NCBI RefSeq assembly: GCF_030209375.1
Contig: NZ_JARVSC010000010.1
Location: 78,728-142,727 of the forward strand
DNA from: Plantibacter sp. ME-Dv--P-122b
Lineage (GTDB): Bacteria > Actinomycetota > Actinomycetes > Actinomycetales > Microbacteriaceae
Length of the DNA stretch: 64,000 bases
Direction: 5' to 3'
Numbering within the stretch: position 1 is the first letter of the stretch; every line of letters begins with the position of its first letter. The notes beneath the pieces were generated by a model that saw nothing but the letters and a program-made list of their open reading frames with translations, searched no databases and was not told where the DNA came from. Of the stretch, positions 33,681 to 42,162 are shown one piece after another. The position numbers and the translations under genes were made by a program.

Positions 33681-34847
33681 CTACGCGCCCCAGCTCGCCT
33701 GGGTCCCGCCGACGCGCTCCTCGGCGATCTGCTGCTGGTAGCCGGAGGCCAGGTAGGCGCCGAACGGGTCGGCCGGCAGGCCGCGGCTCTCGCGCCAGGC
33801 GGCGAGTGGCCCGCGGACGTCGGTGTAGAACGCGTCCATGAGGATGCCGTTCGCGCCGAGGACGTCACCAGCCTCCTGCGCCGCGGTCAGTGCGTCGCGG
33901 TCGACGAGCAGTGCGCGCGCGGTCATCTCCTGCACGTTCAGCACCGAGCGGATCTGCCCGGGGATCTTGTCCTCCACGTTGTGGCACTGGTCGAGCATGA
34001 ACGCGACCGGTGAGTCGTCGTCGAGGCCGCCGCCGCGGACGACTTCGTAGAGGATCCGGAACAACTGGAACGGGTCGGCTGCACCGACGATGAGGTCGTC
34101 GTCGGCGTAGAAGCGCGAGTTGAAGTCGAACGAGCCGAGCTTCCCGAGGCGCAGGAGCTGGGCGACGATGAACTCGATGTTCGTGCCCGGCGCGTGGTGG
34201 CCGGTGTCGAGGCAGACGAGGGCCTGGTCGCCGAGCTGGGCCACCTGGGCGTAGGACGTTCCCCAGTCGGGGACGTCGGTGTGATAGAACGCCGGCTCGA
34301 AGAACTTGTACTCGAGCACGAGCCGCTGCTCCTCGCCGAGGCGGGCGTAGATCTGCTGGAGCGAGTCGGCCAAGCGGTCCTGCCGGCCGCGGATGTCCTG
34401 CTGGCCCGGGTAGTTGCTGCCGTCGGCGAGCCAGATCTTGAGGTCCTGCGAGCCGGTCGCGTGCATGACGTCGATGCAGGCGAAGTGGTGGTCGATCGCC
34501 TTCTGACGGATCGCCGGGTTGCTGTGGGTCAGGCTGCCGAACTTGTAGTCCTCGTCCTGGAAGGTGTTCGAGTTGATCGTGCCGAGCGCGACGCCGTGGT
34601 CCTCGGCGTAGCGACGGAGTGCGCTGAAGTCGTCGACGAGGTCCCACGGGATGTGGAGTGCGACCTTCGGCGCGAGGGCGGTGAACTCGTGCACCTTGGC
34701 GGCGTCGGCGATCTTCTCCTCGGGCGTCCGAGGGGTGCCGGGCGTCGTGAACACCTTGAAGCGGGTGCCGGAGTTGCCGAACGCCCAGGAGGGGAGTTCG
34801 ATGGCCTGCTTCTCGAGCAGGGGGGTGATGGTGTCGAAACTGGTCAT
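33681..34847 (-). CDS. rhaI: L-rhamnose isomerase
   Basis: 388 residues of the TIM-barrel RhaI type (Pseudomonas stutzeri-like, not E. coli RhaA). Features are TGHHAPGTNIEFIVAQLLRLG, FDFNSRFYADDDLIVGAADPF and EYKFFEPAFY, which supply Glu, Asp and His metal ligands. It converts L-rhamnose to L-rhamnulose. The start at 34847 gives MTSFDTITPLLEKQ. An operator of the TGAATCGATTCA type lies 65 nt upstream. It is separated from rhaM by 82 nt and probably has its own promoter. Confidence 0.93.
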   Translation of the reverse strand: MTSFDTITPLLEKQAIELPSWAFGNSGTRFKVFTTPGTPRTPEEKIADAAKVHEFTALAPKVALHIPWDLVDDFSALRRYAEDHGVALGTINSNTFQDEDYKFGSLTHSNPAIRQKAIDHHFACIDVMHATGSQDLKIWLADGSNYPGQQDIRGRQDRLADSLQQIYARLGEEQRLVLEYKFFEPAFYHTDVPDWGTSYAQVAQLGDQALVCLDTGHHAPGTNIEFIVAQLLRLGKLGSFDFNSRFYADDDLIVGAADPFQLFRILYEVVRGGGLDDDSPVAFMLDQCHNVEDKIPGQIRSVLNVQEMTARALLVDRDALTAAQEAGDVLGANGILMDAFYTDVRGPLAAWRESRGLPADPFGAYLASGYQQQIAEERVGGTQASWGA

Positions 34848-34911
34848 GGTCACTTCTCTGTGCGTGTTCCGGTGGTCTGAGGCGCGTTCACGGCGCTGGT
34901 TGCAGCATACG

Positions 34912-34923
34912 TGAATCGTTTCA
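34912..34923. promoter_or_regulatory. rhamnose-type LacI operator upstream of rhaI
   Basis: TGAATCGTTTCA differs by one base from the perfect operator upstream of rhaM. It lies between rhaM and rhaI. Confidence 0.65.
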
Positions 34924-34929
34924 ATGATG

Positions 34930-35289
34930 CTACTCGTGCAGGGCGGCGAGCTGATCCTCGAGGTGGAACACCTCGGTGAGCTGGAGGAAGCCCTGGTCCG
35001 GCGGGAGGTCGAGGTCGACGAAGAACTCGCCCATCTCAGCCTGCCAGCGGGCGTTGACCTCGGTCTCGGCCATGCCGGCCTGGGCGGCCTCGAGGGATGC
35101 CGTCTCGAAGTACCCGATGAGGAGGCCGTCGTCGCGGACGAAGAGCGAGTAGTTGTACCAGCCCGTGTCGGCGAGGGCCCGCAGCATGTCGGGCCAGACG
35201 GCGGCATGGCGTTCGCGGTACTCCGCGAGGCGCTCGGGTTTGACCTGGAGCTGGAAGCACACGCGGTGCAGGGGTCGGGCACTCGTCAT
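34930..35289 (-). CDS. rhaM: L-rhamnose mutarotase
   Basis: 119 residues, the usual small ferredoxin-like dimer. The segment LAEYRERHAAVWPDM contains Tyr24 and His28, equivalent by spacing to the catalytic Tyr and His of E. coli RhaM, and TGWYNYSLF follows. It interconverts the anomers of L-rhamnose. The start at 35289 is preceded by AAAGGTG. A perfect LacI-type operator lies 36 nt upstream. Confidence 0.92.
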   Translation of the reverse strand: MTSARPLHRVCFQLQVKPERLAEYRERHAAVWPDMLRALADTGWYNYSLFVRDDGLLIGYFETASLEAAQAGMAETEVNARWQAEMGEFFVDLDLPPDQGFLQLTEVFHLEDQLAALHE

Positions 35290-35321
35290 CGAGGCGCACC
35301 TTTCGGTTCGGTTCACGGACG

Positions 35322-35339
35322 CTCTGAATCGATTCAGAG
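35322..35339. promoter_or_regulatory. perfect LacI-type operator upstream of rhaM
   Basis: CTCTGAATCGATTCAGAG is an 18-bp perfect palindrome with the CG centre typical of LacI-family operators. Its core recurs at 47592-47603, and with one change at 34912-34923 and 26274-26285. Confidence 0.8.
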
Positions 35340-35493
35340 GATCGCAAGCAGCGTATCCGGGCGATCGGCCTCGGGTCAACGGACCGGATGGTCGGCGGTC
35401 TGAAGGTCTGGACAGGGTGCATCGACCGTTCGATGGTCAGGGCGCGCCCGTCGTCTGCGCCGATCACCCCTGGACACCCCGGAGCGAAGTCCC

Positions 35494-35499
35494 TAGCGT
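35494..35499 (+). promoter_or_regulatory. -10 box TAGCGT, leaderless start of the MFS gene
   Basis: TAGCGT is followed by 7 nt and the ATG at 35507; no ribosome site. Confidence 0.55.
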
Positions 35500-35506
35500 G
35501 GATCGC

Positions 35507-36799
35507 ATGGCTGCCGACGACGCGCCACCCGATGCACCCACGATCGACGGTTCCGACGGTTCGGAGGAGACGACCGTCGCCTCGGAGAGCCCGCGCTGGC
35601 GTCGCGATGTCGCGGTGTTCCTGTCCGGACAGACGGTCTCACTGTTCGGCTCGATGCTCGTGCAGTACGCGATCATGTGGCACCTCACGCTCGAGACGAA
35701 GTCCGGTGTCGTGCTCGCGTTCGCCGCCGTCGCGGGGTTCCTGCCGCAGGCGGTCGTGTCGATCTTCGGCGGGGTGTGGGCCGACCGCATGAACCGCAAA
35801 CTGCTCATCATCGCGGCCGACGGGTCGATCGCCATCACGACCCTCGCGCTGGCGATCTTCCTCATCAACGGCGCCGCCGACCTCTGGCTCATCTTCCTCA
35901 CGCTCGCGATCCGTTCGGTCGGCGCGGGCATCCAGATGCCGGCGGTGTCGGCGCTCATTCCGCAGATCACGCCGACGGACAAGCTCATGCGGGTCAACGG
36001 CATCAACGGATCCATTCAGTCGGCCATGATGCTCGTCGCCCCGGCTGCGGCCGGCGCGCTGTACGCGAGTGCGTCGCTCGTCGCGATCTTCTTCGTCGAC
36101 GTCGTCACGGCCGCCATCGGGATCGGGCTGCTGCTGCTCGTGCCGGTGCGGACGCTCGTGCGGTCGGGCGAGCGCCCCGGCTACTTCGCGGACCTCACCG
36201 AGGGCGTGCGATACGTCTGGCACCACGGCTTCGTGCGCTGGCTGCTCATCCTCTTCGCGATCGTGTTCCTGCTGGTCGTCGCGCCGTCCTACCTCACGCC
36301 GCTCATGATCGCCCGCACCTTCGGCGACGAGGTCTGGATGCTCACCGTGAACGAACTCGCCTTCAGCGTCGGCATGGTCGGCGGCGGAGCCATCATCGCG
36401 ATCTGGGGCGGCACCAAGAACCGCGTGCTCCTCATCGTCGGGTCCTCGGTGGTGTTCGGGGCGCTGTCCATCGGGCTCGGACTCTCGACCAACCTCTGGG
36501 TCTTCTTCGGCTTCATGTTCCTGCTCGGGATCGCGGTGCCGTTCTTCTCGACGACATCGATGACCCTGCTGCAGGAGCGCGTCCAACCGGAGCGGCAGGG
36601 TCGCGTGTTCGGGTTCGTCGGCATCGTCATGGCGGTGTCGATGCCGCTCGGGATGATCGTGTTCGGGCCGCTCGCCGACGTCGTCTCCGTCGAAGTGCTC
36701 CTCGTCGTCGCCGGCGTGCTCACCTTCGTGGTGCTCGCCGTCGCCGTGCTCGTGCCGTCCGGTCGACGGGCGATGGCCGAGGTGACGAAGCAGCCGTGA
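35507..36799 (+). CDS. MFS transporter, DHA3/enterobactin exporter-like
   Basis: 430 residues. An acidic N-terminal tail (residues 1-30) is followed by about 12 hydrophobic segments. The conserved loop GGVWADRMNRK after segment 2 and QERVQPERQGRVFG in the second half are typical of MFS_3-type drug or siderophore exporters (MefA, EntS). No ligand can be inferred. It is divergent from rhaM but has a separate leaderless promoter, so it need not be part of the rhamnose set. Confidence 0.87.
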   Translation: MAADDAPPDAPTIDGSDGSEETTVASESPRWRRDVAVFLSGQTVSLFGSMLVQYAIMWHLTLETKSGVVLAFAAVAGFLPQAVVSIFGGVWADRMNRKLLIIAADGSIAITTLALAIFLINGAADLWLIFLTLAIRSVGAGIQMPAVSALIPQITPTDKLMRVNGINGSIQSAMMLVAPAAAGALYASASLVAIFFVDVVTAAIGIGLLLLVPVRTLVRSGERPGYFADLTEGVRYVWHHGFVRWLLILFAIVFLLVVAPSYLTPLMIARTFGDEVWMLTVNELAFSVGMVGGGAIIAIWGGTKNRVLLIVGSSVVFGALSIGLGLSTNLWVFFGFMFLLGIAVPFFSTTSMTLLQERVQPERQGRVFGFVGIVMAVSMPLGMIVFGPLADVVSVEVLLVVAGVLTFVVLAVAVLVPSGRRAMAEVTKQP

Positions 36800-36817
36800 C
36801 CCGCTCTGGTCGTCCGA

Positions 36818-37687
36818 TCAGGGGAGCTGCGCCGAGTAGCCCTCGCGGTAGGTGGGGTAGCGGTAGGTGAATCCGGTGTCGCGGAGGGCGGCTGCCGTGA
36901 TGCGCTTGCCGCGGTGCGGCTCTTCCGGGGTGCGACCGGCGTCGTCGAGCGTCGGGGGAACGACGCCCAGTCGATCGGCGAGGAAATCGGCGACCGTCGA
37001 CAGCAGGACCGGCTCCTCGTCGATGCCCGCCACGACCGGCGGGAGCGATGCCGCCGGCAGGTCGAGCAGGTGCACGATCACGGCAGCGGCGTCGTCACGG
37101 TGGATGCGGTTGGTCCAGCCGGAGGGCCGGGTGACACGGCCGTCGCGGACCTGGTCGACGAACATCGTGGCCGTCGGACCGTACAGGCCGCCGAACCGGA
37201 TGGCGCTCGCCTCGGGCACGGCGGTGAGGACGGCCTCCTCGGCAGCGAGCAGCGCGCGCGCGGTGCCGGTGGTCGGGACGGCCGGTGTGGTGTCGTCGAT
37301 CGTCTCCCCACCGTCCTCGCCCCATACCGCGGTCGACGAGACGAACAGGATGCGGGGTGGGGTGCCGGGGAGTGCGGCTACGGCAGCGAGGAGGTGCCCG
37401 ATACCGTCGCGGTAGAGGGCGTCATAGGCCTCGACCGAGCGCGCTTGCGGCGCAAGGGCCACCACGATGGCGGTCGTGTCCGCAGGAAGGTCGGGGGCGG
37501 AGGCGGTGAGGTCGCGGAGCTGGAGGGTGAAGCGCCCCTCGGCCGGCTCCGGGGCCGAGGGGCGCTCGGGGGCCGGGGTCGGCTCGGGTGCCGTGCGCTT
37601 CACGCCGACGACGTCCTCACCACGGGCGAGGAGCCTCCCGGCGACGTCCGAGCCGAGCTGTCCGAGTCCCACGATCACGACGGTCAT
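36818..37687 (-). CDS. NAD-dependent epimerase/dehydratase-like protein
   Basis: 289 residues. Rossmann motif VIVGLGQLGSDVAGRL, then a Pro/Glu-rich insert (residues about 35-50: PEPTPAPERPSAPEPAEGR). FVSSTAVWGEDGGE and RFGGLYGP place it with YeeZ-like extended SDRs. The usual YxxxK is not obvious, so it may bind NAD(P) without redox catalysis. The insert resembles protein coded by D-type repeats elsewhere (PxPEPxEG), hinting at a repeat captured in the gene. Confidence 0.8.
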   Translation of the reverse strand: MTVVIVGLGQLGSDVAGRLLARGEDVVGVKRTAPEPTPAPERPSAPEPAEGRFTLQLRDLTASAPDLPADTTAIVVALAPQARSVEAYDALYRDGIGHLLAAVAALPGTPPRILFVSSTAVWGEDGGETIDDTTPAVPTTGTARALLAAEEAVLTAVPEASAIRFGGLYGPTATMFVDQVRDGRVTRPSGWTNRIHRDDAAAVIVHLLDLPAASLPPVVAGIDEEPVLLSTVADFLADRLGVVPPTLDDAGRTPEEPHRGKRITAAALRDTGFTYRYPTYREGYSAQLP

Positions 37688-37693
37688 CGCTCC

Positions 37694-37699
37694 ACCGTA
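37694..37699 (-). promoter_or_regulatory. -10 box TACGGT, leaderless start of the epimerase-like gene
   Basis: On the minus strand TACGGT is followed by 6 nt and the ATG at 37687. The whole divergent region to the next gene is only 39 nt. Confidence 0.5.
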
Positions 37700-37726
37700 C
37701 CCGGCGTCAGGGGTGAGAATGGTGGG

Positions 37727-38335
37727 ATGAGTGCTGCGGGGGAGTTCGTCGACGCGGCGCTCCAATACGAGGGCGACGGCTACCGCGCAGCGGACGTCGC
37801 CGAGCGGCTCGGCGGCGGGCTCCGGTCCTACGGCTCCTCGGTCGGTGCCGTGCGCGGCACGGTGCGGGACGCCCTCCGGAAGTTCCGCGGGCTGGAGCAC
37901 GACGAGTTGACGGCCCTCGCCTCGGAGCTGTGGGCCGAGCCGGTCTTCGAGCGCCGACTGGCGGCGGTCGTTTTGCTGCAGTCGAGCGTGCCGGTGCTCA
38001 AGCACACCGATCTGACACGGATCGAGGGCTTCGTCCGCGCCGGCCGGGTGCCCGAGCTCGCCGACCCGCTGGCCACCGACGTCATCGGACCGCTCCTGGA
38101 ACGCCTCGACGGGACGGCCCGGACCAAAGCCGAGACCGTCCTCGACCGCTGGATGCAGGACGAGCCCTGGTTGCGACGTGCGGCACTGCTCGCCCCGATC
38201 CGCGAACTCGGTGCGGGTGACGGCGACGTCGATCGCGCCACCCGTCGCCTGGCCGTGGCCCTGGACGGGTTGCAGCGCCCGGCACCCATCGCCGTGGTCG
38301 AGCCCGCGGTGGAGCGTCTTCGCGCCGTGCTCTGA
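37727..38335 (+). CDS. DNA alkylation repair protein, AlkD-like
   Basis: 202 residues, all helical, with HEAT-like repeats and the AlkD-type segment LRKFRGLEHDELTALASELWAEPVFERRLAAVVLL; LDRWMQDEPWLRRAALL follows. AlkD glycosylases excise bulky or cationic alkylated bases without flipping them. It starts 39 nt from a divergent gene and has no clear ribosome site, so it may be leaderless with a weaker -10 box (GAGAAT, 37715-37720). This is the second alkylation-repair gene in the window. Confidence 0.8.
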   Translation: MSAAGEFVDAALQYEGDGYRAADVAERLGGGLRSYGSSVGAVRGTVRDALRKFRGLEHDELTALASELWAEPVFERRLAAVVLLQSSVPVLKHTDLTRIEGFVRAGRVPELADPLATDVIGPLLERLDGTARTKAETVLDRWMQDEPWLRRAALLAPIRELGAGDGDVDRATRRLAVALDGLQRPAPIAVVEPAVERLRAVL

Positions 38336-38353
38336 TCCGTCCTGTCGTGCGCG

Positions 38354-38463
38354 CCCTTCGACAGGCTCAGGGACCGGGTTCGGCTGAGGGGCCGGGGTTG
38401 GCCGAGGGGCCGGGTTCGGCTCAGGGACCGGGTTCGGCTGAGGGGCCGGGTTCGGCTGAGGGG
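38354..38463. repeat. D-type arm followed by an 18-bp tandem repeat array
   Basis: CTTCGACAGGCTCAGGGACC (near 38356-38375) leads into about five units resembling GGGGCCGGGTTCGGCTGA with small variants, up to 38463. The unit contains GGACCGGGTTCGGCTCA-like forms, so it probably grew from the end of the D element by slippage. It lies between the AlkD-like and isomerase genes, which converge. Confidence 0.85.
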
Positions 38464-38474
38464 CCGACGGTGCC

Positions 38475-39917
38475 TCACACCTGGCGGAAGTCGATCCCCA
38501 GCAGGCTCGCCGCCGCCCGGTAGTCCGCCGCCCGGTGCCCGAGCGACAGCGACCAGTGGTGACCGATGCCGGTCGCGCTCCACTCGTCGACCCAGACGCC
38601 CGGGTCGCGCCCGAAGTCGACACGGCTCGTCGTGTTGCCGATCGCGAGCAGCGGGCCGGGGACGACCTCGCCCTCCGACGCGACGAAGGCGAGCGAGCCG
38701 TCGCGGTCCTGCCCCAACCCGAGCAGCGTGACGGGCCCGTGCCGCACGTCGAACTCGACGCTCACACCCCAGCCGCGTTTGCCGTGGTAGACCCCGAGGC
38801 CACGCAGGAGTGGATCGCGGGAGCTGATGGCGAGGTGCGCCGGTCCGTCGTGCCCCATCTCGACGACCTCGTCCACGAAGTCCAAGGCCTGGATCTCGCA
38901 GAACGACCCACCGGCGCCGATGACCTGGGTCGCGAGCTGCGCGACAGTCGTGCGCAGCTCGTACTCGCCGGTCGTGGGGATGCCGCGAGCGGTGAGGAGG
39001 GACGCGCCGAGGATCATCCCGGCACCGAGCCGCTCGTGCTGTTCGCCGTCGCGACCGCGGTGGTAGTAGGCGAGGCTGTCGAGCGCGAACTCGTCGACGA
39101 GCCGGTCGAGCCCGACCGACACCTTCGCTCCCCACGCGAAGTCGTCCTCGACCACCGTGTCGTCGAGGGTGAAGATCTCCCGGGCGACAGCCATGCGGTC
39201 GACGACCTCGGCATCGGTCACCTCGTCGACGAGCACGCGGAGGTCGTCGAACTCGACGACCTCGACGTGCGAGCCGAACGTCGCCGGCAGCAGCGTGAGG
39301 TCGGTGGAGACGTCGAGCATGCCGGGGTAGACGTGCCCCATGAGGCCATGGCGGGCGTGACGGAGGGCAGCGCGGACGTGCGCCGCCCGGATCCACTGCG
39401 AGATGCGGTCCCACGCCGATTCCTGACGCAGCCACCCCGACACCGAGCGGAACGGGATGCCTGCCCGACGGAAGACGTTGCCGACCTCGGGTACCGGGCA
39501 CTGCCCGCAGTAGGCGAGCCACGCGCCGGTGTCGAAGCTCGTGTGGTCCATCCGCTCGGTGGGCTGCAGGTCGATGACGAGGACCGGGGTGTTCGCGCGC
39601 TGGGCGATCGGCAGGACCATCGAGGAGGTGAGGTAGGTGGTGAGGAACAGGACGATGAGGTCGCAGTCTCCCTGTCGAAGCCGCTCCGCCGCGGCGTCGC
39701 CCTCCTGTGCGTCCGAGATGAAGCCGACGTCGACGACCTCGGCGTCCATCTGCTGGAAGCGGCCCGAGACGTACCGGGCCGACGCCTGGAGCTGAGGGAG
39801 CAGCTCCGGGAACTGCGGCCAGTAGGTGCCGAGGCCGCCGGCGACGAGGCCGATGCGGGGCTTCCGTCGTGCCTTCGGGGTGAGGAGCGGGTGGGCGGCT
39901 GCTGCGGTGTGGGTCAT
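38475..39917 (-). CDS. L-fucose/L-arabinose isomerase family protein
   Basis: 480 residues. The segment GLVAGGLGTYWPQFPELLPQL and the following Rossmann-like half match AraA/FucI-fold proteins. Likely metal ligands are in GASLLTARGIPTTGEYELRTTVAQ and the His-rich end SATGIGHHWSLSLGHRAADY. It differs from classical AraA, so the substrate could be another aldose. The start at 39917 is preceded by AAGGAT. A LacI-type gene and a perfect operator lie immediately upstream, implying sugar-induced expression. Confidence 0.83.
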   Translation of the reverse strand: MTHTAAAAHPLLTPKARRKPRIGLVAGGLGTYWPQFPELLPQLQASARYVSGRFQQMDAEVVDVGFISDAQEGDAAAERLRQGDCDLIVLFLTTYLTSSMVLPIAQRANTPVLVIDLQPTERMDHTSFDTGAWLAYCGQCPVPEVGNVFRRAGIPFRSVSGWLRQESAWDRISQWIRAAHVRAALRHARHGLMGHVYPGMLDVSTDLTLLPATFGSHVEVVEFDDLRVLVDEVTDAEVVDRMAVAREIFTLDDTVVEDDFAWGAKVSVGLDRLVDEFALDSLAYYHRGRDGEQHERLGAGMILGASLLTARGIPTTGEYELRTTVAQLATQVIGAGGSFCEIQALDFVDEVVEMGHDGPAHLAISSRDPLLRGLGVYHGKRGWGVSVEFDVRHGPVTLLGLGQDRDGSLAFVASEGEVVPGPLLAIGNTTSRVDFGRDPGVWVDEWSATGIGHHWSLSLGHRAADYRAAASLLGIDFRQV

Positions 39918-39951
39918 CGTCGATCCTTGGGTGAGTGCGGGGCATGGGATT

Positions 39952-39967
39952 ATTTAATCGATTAAAT
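39952..39967. promoter_or_regulatory. LacI-type operator ATTTAATCGATTAAAT
   Basis: A 16-bp perfect palindrome with CG centre, 34 nt upstream of the isomerase gene and downstream of a LacI-family gene. It differs from the rhamnose operator (TGAATCGATTCA) at the outer bases, suggesting a separate regulator. Confidence 0.75.
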
Positions 39968-40019
39968 CCTGATGACGACTGTACCCGGGCATCACCCCCG
40001 CGTCCAGCCTCGCCGCCGC

Positions 40020-41054
40020 TCAGGCGGGCAGGGGAGCGGACTCGCGGACGACGAGATGCGGCTCGAGCGTCCGCGTCACGTGCTCGTGCGACGCGCGGTC
40101 GGTGCCCAGCTCGGCGAGGAGGATCTCGACGGCCATGCGCCCGAGTTCGTCCTTCGGCTGCTCGACCGTCGTGAGCGGCACCCGCCCGTCGGCCGCGAGC
40201 GCGAGATCACCGTAGCCGACCACGGATACCTCGTCGGGCACCGCGAGACCGCCGTCGTTCAGCCCCCTGATGACGCCGAGCGCGAGCTGGTCGTTCGTGC
40301 AGAACACGCCGGTCGGACGCGGTGTCTGCGCCGCGATCCGACGACCAGCGATGCGCCCCGCGTCGACGGTCATCTCATCCACGGTGACCTCGCGGAGGTC
40401 GTCGGGGTCGAGCCCGGCCGCGATGAACGCGTTCCGGGCACCCTCGCGTCGGTCGGCGCACTGCGGGATCGCCAGGTCGCCGTTCACGAGCACGATCGAC
40501 CCGTCGGACGCCGGGGTGGGACCGGCGAGCAGGTGGGCGACCGCCAGCTCCCCGCCGTGCACGTCGTCGATCGCGACGGAGCAGCCGGTGCCCTCGGGGG
40601 CGGTTCGGTCCATGAGCACGAGGCGGCTGCCGACCCGTCGCAGCTGGGCCAGTCGGGAGGCGTCGGCGGTCAATGGAGCGACGAGTGCGCCGGCAGCCCG
40701 GTGCTCGGCGAGCATCTCGAAGTGCCGGAGTTCGAGGTCCGGGTCGTCGTGGCTCACGCAGAGCGCGACCGTGTAGCCGTGTCCGGCCGCGGCCTCGGTG
40801 ACCCCGCGGGCGATCGCCGAGTAGAACGGGTTCGCGATGTCGGGGATGACGAGGCCGATGAGCCGGTTCGTGCCCTGCCGCAGGGTGGCGGCGGCGCGGT
40901 TGGGGACGAAGTCGAGTTCCTCGATCGCGGCGAGCACGCGCTCGCGCGTTGCGGGGGCGACGATCTCGGGGCGGTTGAGCGTGTTGGAGACGGTCGCGTT
41001 CGAGACGCCGGCGAGTCTGGCGACGGCGGCGAACCCGATGTCGTGCTTCGCCAT
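40020..41054 (-). CDS. LacI-family transcriptional regulator of the isomerase gene
   Basis: 344 residues from the ATG at 41054, preceded by GGAGGG. The LacI helix-turn-helix FAAVARLAGVSNATVSNTLN is followed by the hinge VPNRAAATLRQG and a periplasmic-binding-like sensor domain. It lies just upstream of the AraA-like isomerase gene in the same direction, with the palindrome 39952-39967 between them, so it probably represses that gene. The effector is presumably the isomerase substrate. Confidence 0.92.
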   Translation of the reverse strand: MAKHDIGFAAVARLAGVSNATVSNTLNRPEIVAPATRERVLAAIEELDFVPNRAAATLRQGTNRLIGLVIPDIANPFYSAIARGVTEAAAGHGYTVALCVSHDDPDLELRHFEMLAEHRAAGALVAPLTADASRLAQLRRVGSRLVLMDRTAPEGTGCSVAIDDVHGGELAVAHLLAGPTPASDGSIVLVNGDLAIPQCADRREGARNAFIAAGLDPDDLREVTVDEMTVDAGRIAGRRIAAQTPRPTGVFCTNDQLALGVIRGLNDGGLAVPDEVSVVGYGDLALAADGRVPLTTVEQPKDELGRMAVEILLAELGTDRASHEHVTRTLEPHLVVRESAPLPA

Positions 41055-41100
41055 GCTGCCCTCCGTATTCCTCTCCGAGCGTACCGGCGCGACCCTCGTC

Positions 41101-41170
41101 CCGTTCTCAGGACTCCTTCGGTGTGGTGGGGCGATCTCCACCCGACACGCCGCGGAAGTCCTGAGAACGG
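41101..41170. repeat. C-type inverted-repeat element (copy C1)
   Basis: CCGTTCTCAGGACT (41101-41114) and AGTCCTGAGAACGG (41157-41170) are perfect 14-nt arms, 70 bp overall. It lies between the aldo/keto reductase and LacI genes. The arms share CTCAGGA with the A family. Confidence 0.88.
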
Positions 41171-41184
41171 TCCGGATGCGACCG

Positions 41185-42114
41185 CTACGGGAGGGTGTGG
41201 CCCGCGGCGGTGAAGAGGCGGTACCACTCCTCACGCGACAGGGACACGTCGGAACCTGCGGCCGCTTCCTCGACGCGCGACGGCTTGGTGGTGCCGAGCA
41301 CGACCTGGATGTTCGCGGGGTGCCGGGTGATCCACGCGGTCGCGATGCCGGACGGCGTCACGCCGTGCGCGGCCGCGAGCTCGTCGAGCACGTCGTTCAG
41401 CTCCGCGTAGTGCTCGCGGTCACCGATGAAGACACCCGTGAAGAAGCCGGCCTGGAACGGCGACCACGCCTGCAGGGTCATGCCGGTCAGGCGGCTGTAG
41501 TCGAGCATCCCGTTGTCGCGGTCGATCGACTGGTCGAGGCCGGCCATGTTCGCGGCGACGCCCGACGCGATGATCGGGGCGTGGGTGATGCTCAGCTGCA
41601 CCTGGTTGACGATGAGCGGCTGCTCGACGGAGCCCTTCAACAGCTCGACCTGCGCCGGCGTGTGGTTGGAGACGCCGAAGTTCCGGACCTTGCCCGAAGC
41701 CTGCAGGGCGTCGAACGCCGACGCGACCTCTTCCGGCTCGACGAGGCTGTCGGGGCGGTGGAGGAGCAGGAGGTCGAGGTAGTCCGTCTTGAGGGCGGCG
41801 AGCGACTCGTCGACGGTGCGGAGGATGTGCTCCTCCGAGAAGTCGAAGAAGCCCTTCCGGATGCCGACCTTCGACTGGATGAGCACCTGCTCGCGCTCGG
41901 CGGCGGTGAGGGTGACGGCGTCGCCGAAGCGACGCTCGCACCCGTGACGCTCCGAGCCGTAGATGTCGGCGTGGTCGAACACGGTGACGCCGGCGTCGCG
42001 TGCGGTGTGGAACAGGGCGCGGATGGCCTCGTCGTCGAGGTCCTCGATCCGCATGAGGCCGAGGACGATGCTGGACGCGGTCAGGTCGGTCTGGGGCAGG
42101 GGGATGGTCTTCAT
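41185..42114 (-). CDS. aldo/keto reductase, YdhF-like
   Basis: 309 residues. The AKR barrel has the catalytic Asp and Tyr in TVFDHADIYGSER, a Lys in LIQSKVGIRKG, the His in LLLHRPDSLVEPEEV and FGVSNHTPAQVELL. The closest familiar type is E. coli YdhF. It reduces or oxidises carbonyl compounds with NADPH; no specific substrate is evident. It is upstream of the LacI/isomerase pair but separated by a C-type element. A box CAGGAT lies 6 nt before the ATG, compatible with a leaderless start. Confidence 0.88.
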   Translation of the reverse strand: MKTIPLPQTDLTASSIVLGLMRIEDLDDEAIRALFHTARDAGVTVFDHADIYGSERHGCERRFGDAVTLTAAEREQVLIQSKVGIRKGFFDFSEEHILRTVDESLAALKTDYLDLLLLHRPDSLVEPEEVASAFDALQASGKVRNFGVSNHTPAQVELLKGSVEQPLIVNQVQLSITHAPIIASGVAANMAGLDQSIDRDNGMLDYSRLTGMTLQAWSPFQAGFFTGVFIGDREHYAELNDVLDELAAAHGVTPSGIATAWITRHPANIQVVLGTTKPSRVEEAAAGSDVSLSREEWYRLFTAAGHTLP

Positions 42115-42149
42115 GCGACCATCCTGGCCGAATCCACCGGTGGTCTGCC

Positions 42150-42155
42150 TAGGAT
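42150..42155 (+). promoter_or_regulatory. -10 box TAGGAT, leaderless start of the PLDc_N gene
   Basis: TAGGAT is followed by 7 nt and the ATG at 42163. Confidence 0.55.
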
Positions 42156-42162
42156 TGACGAC

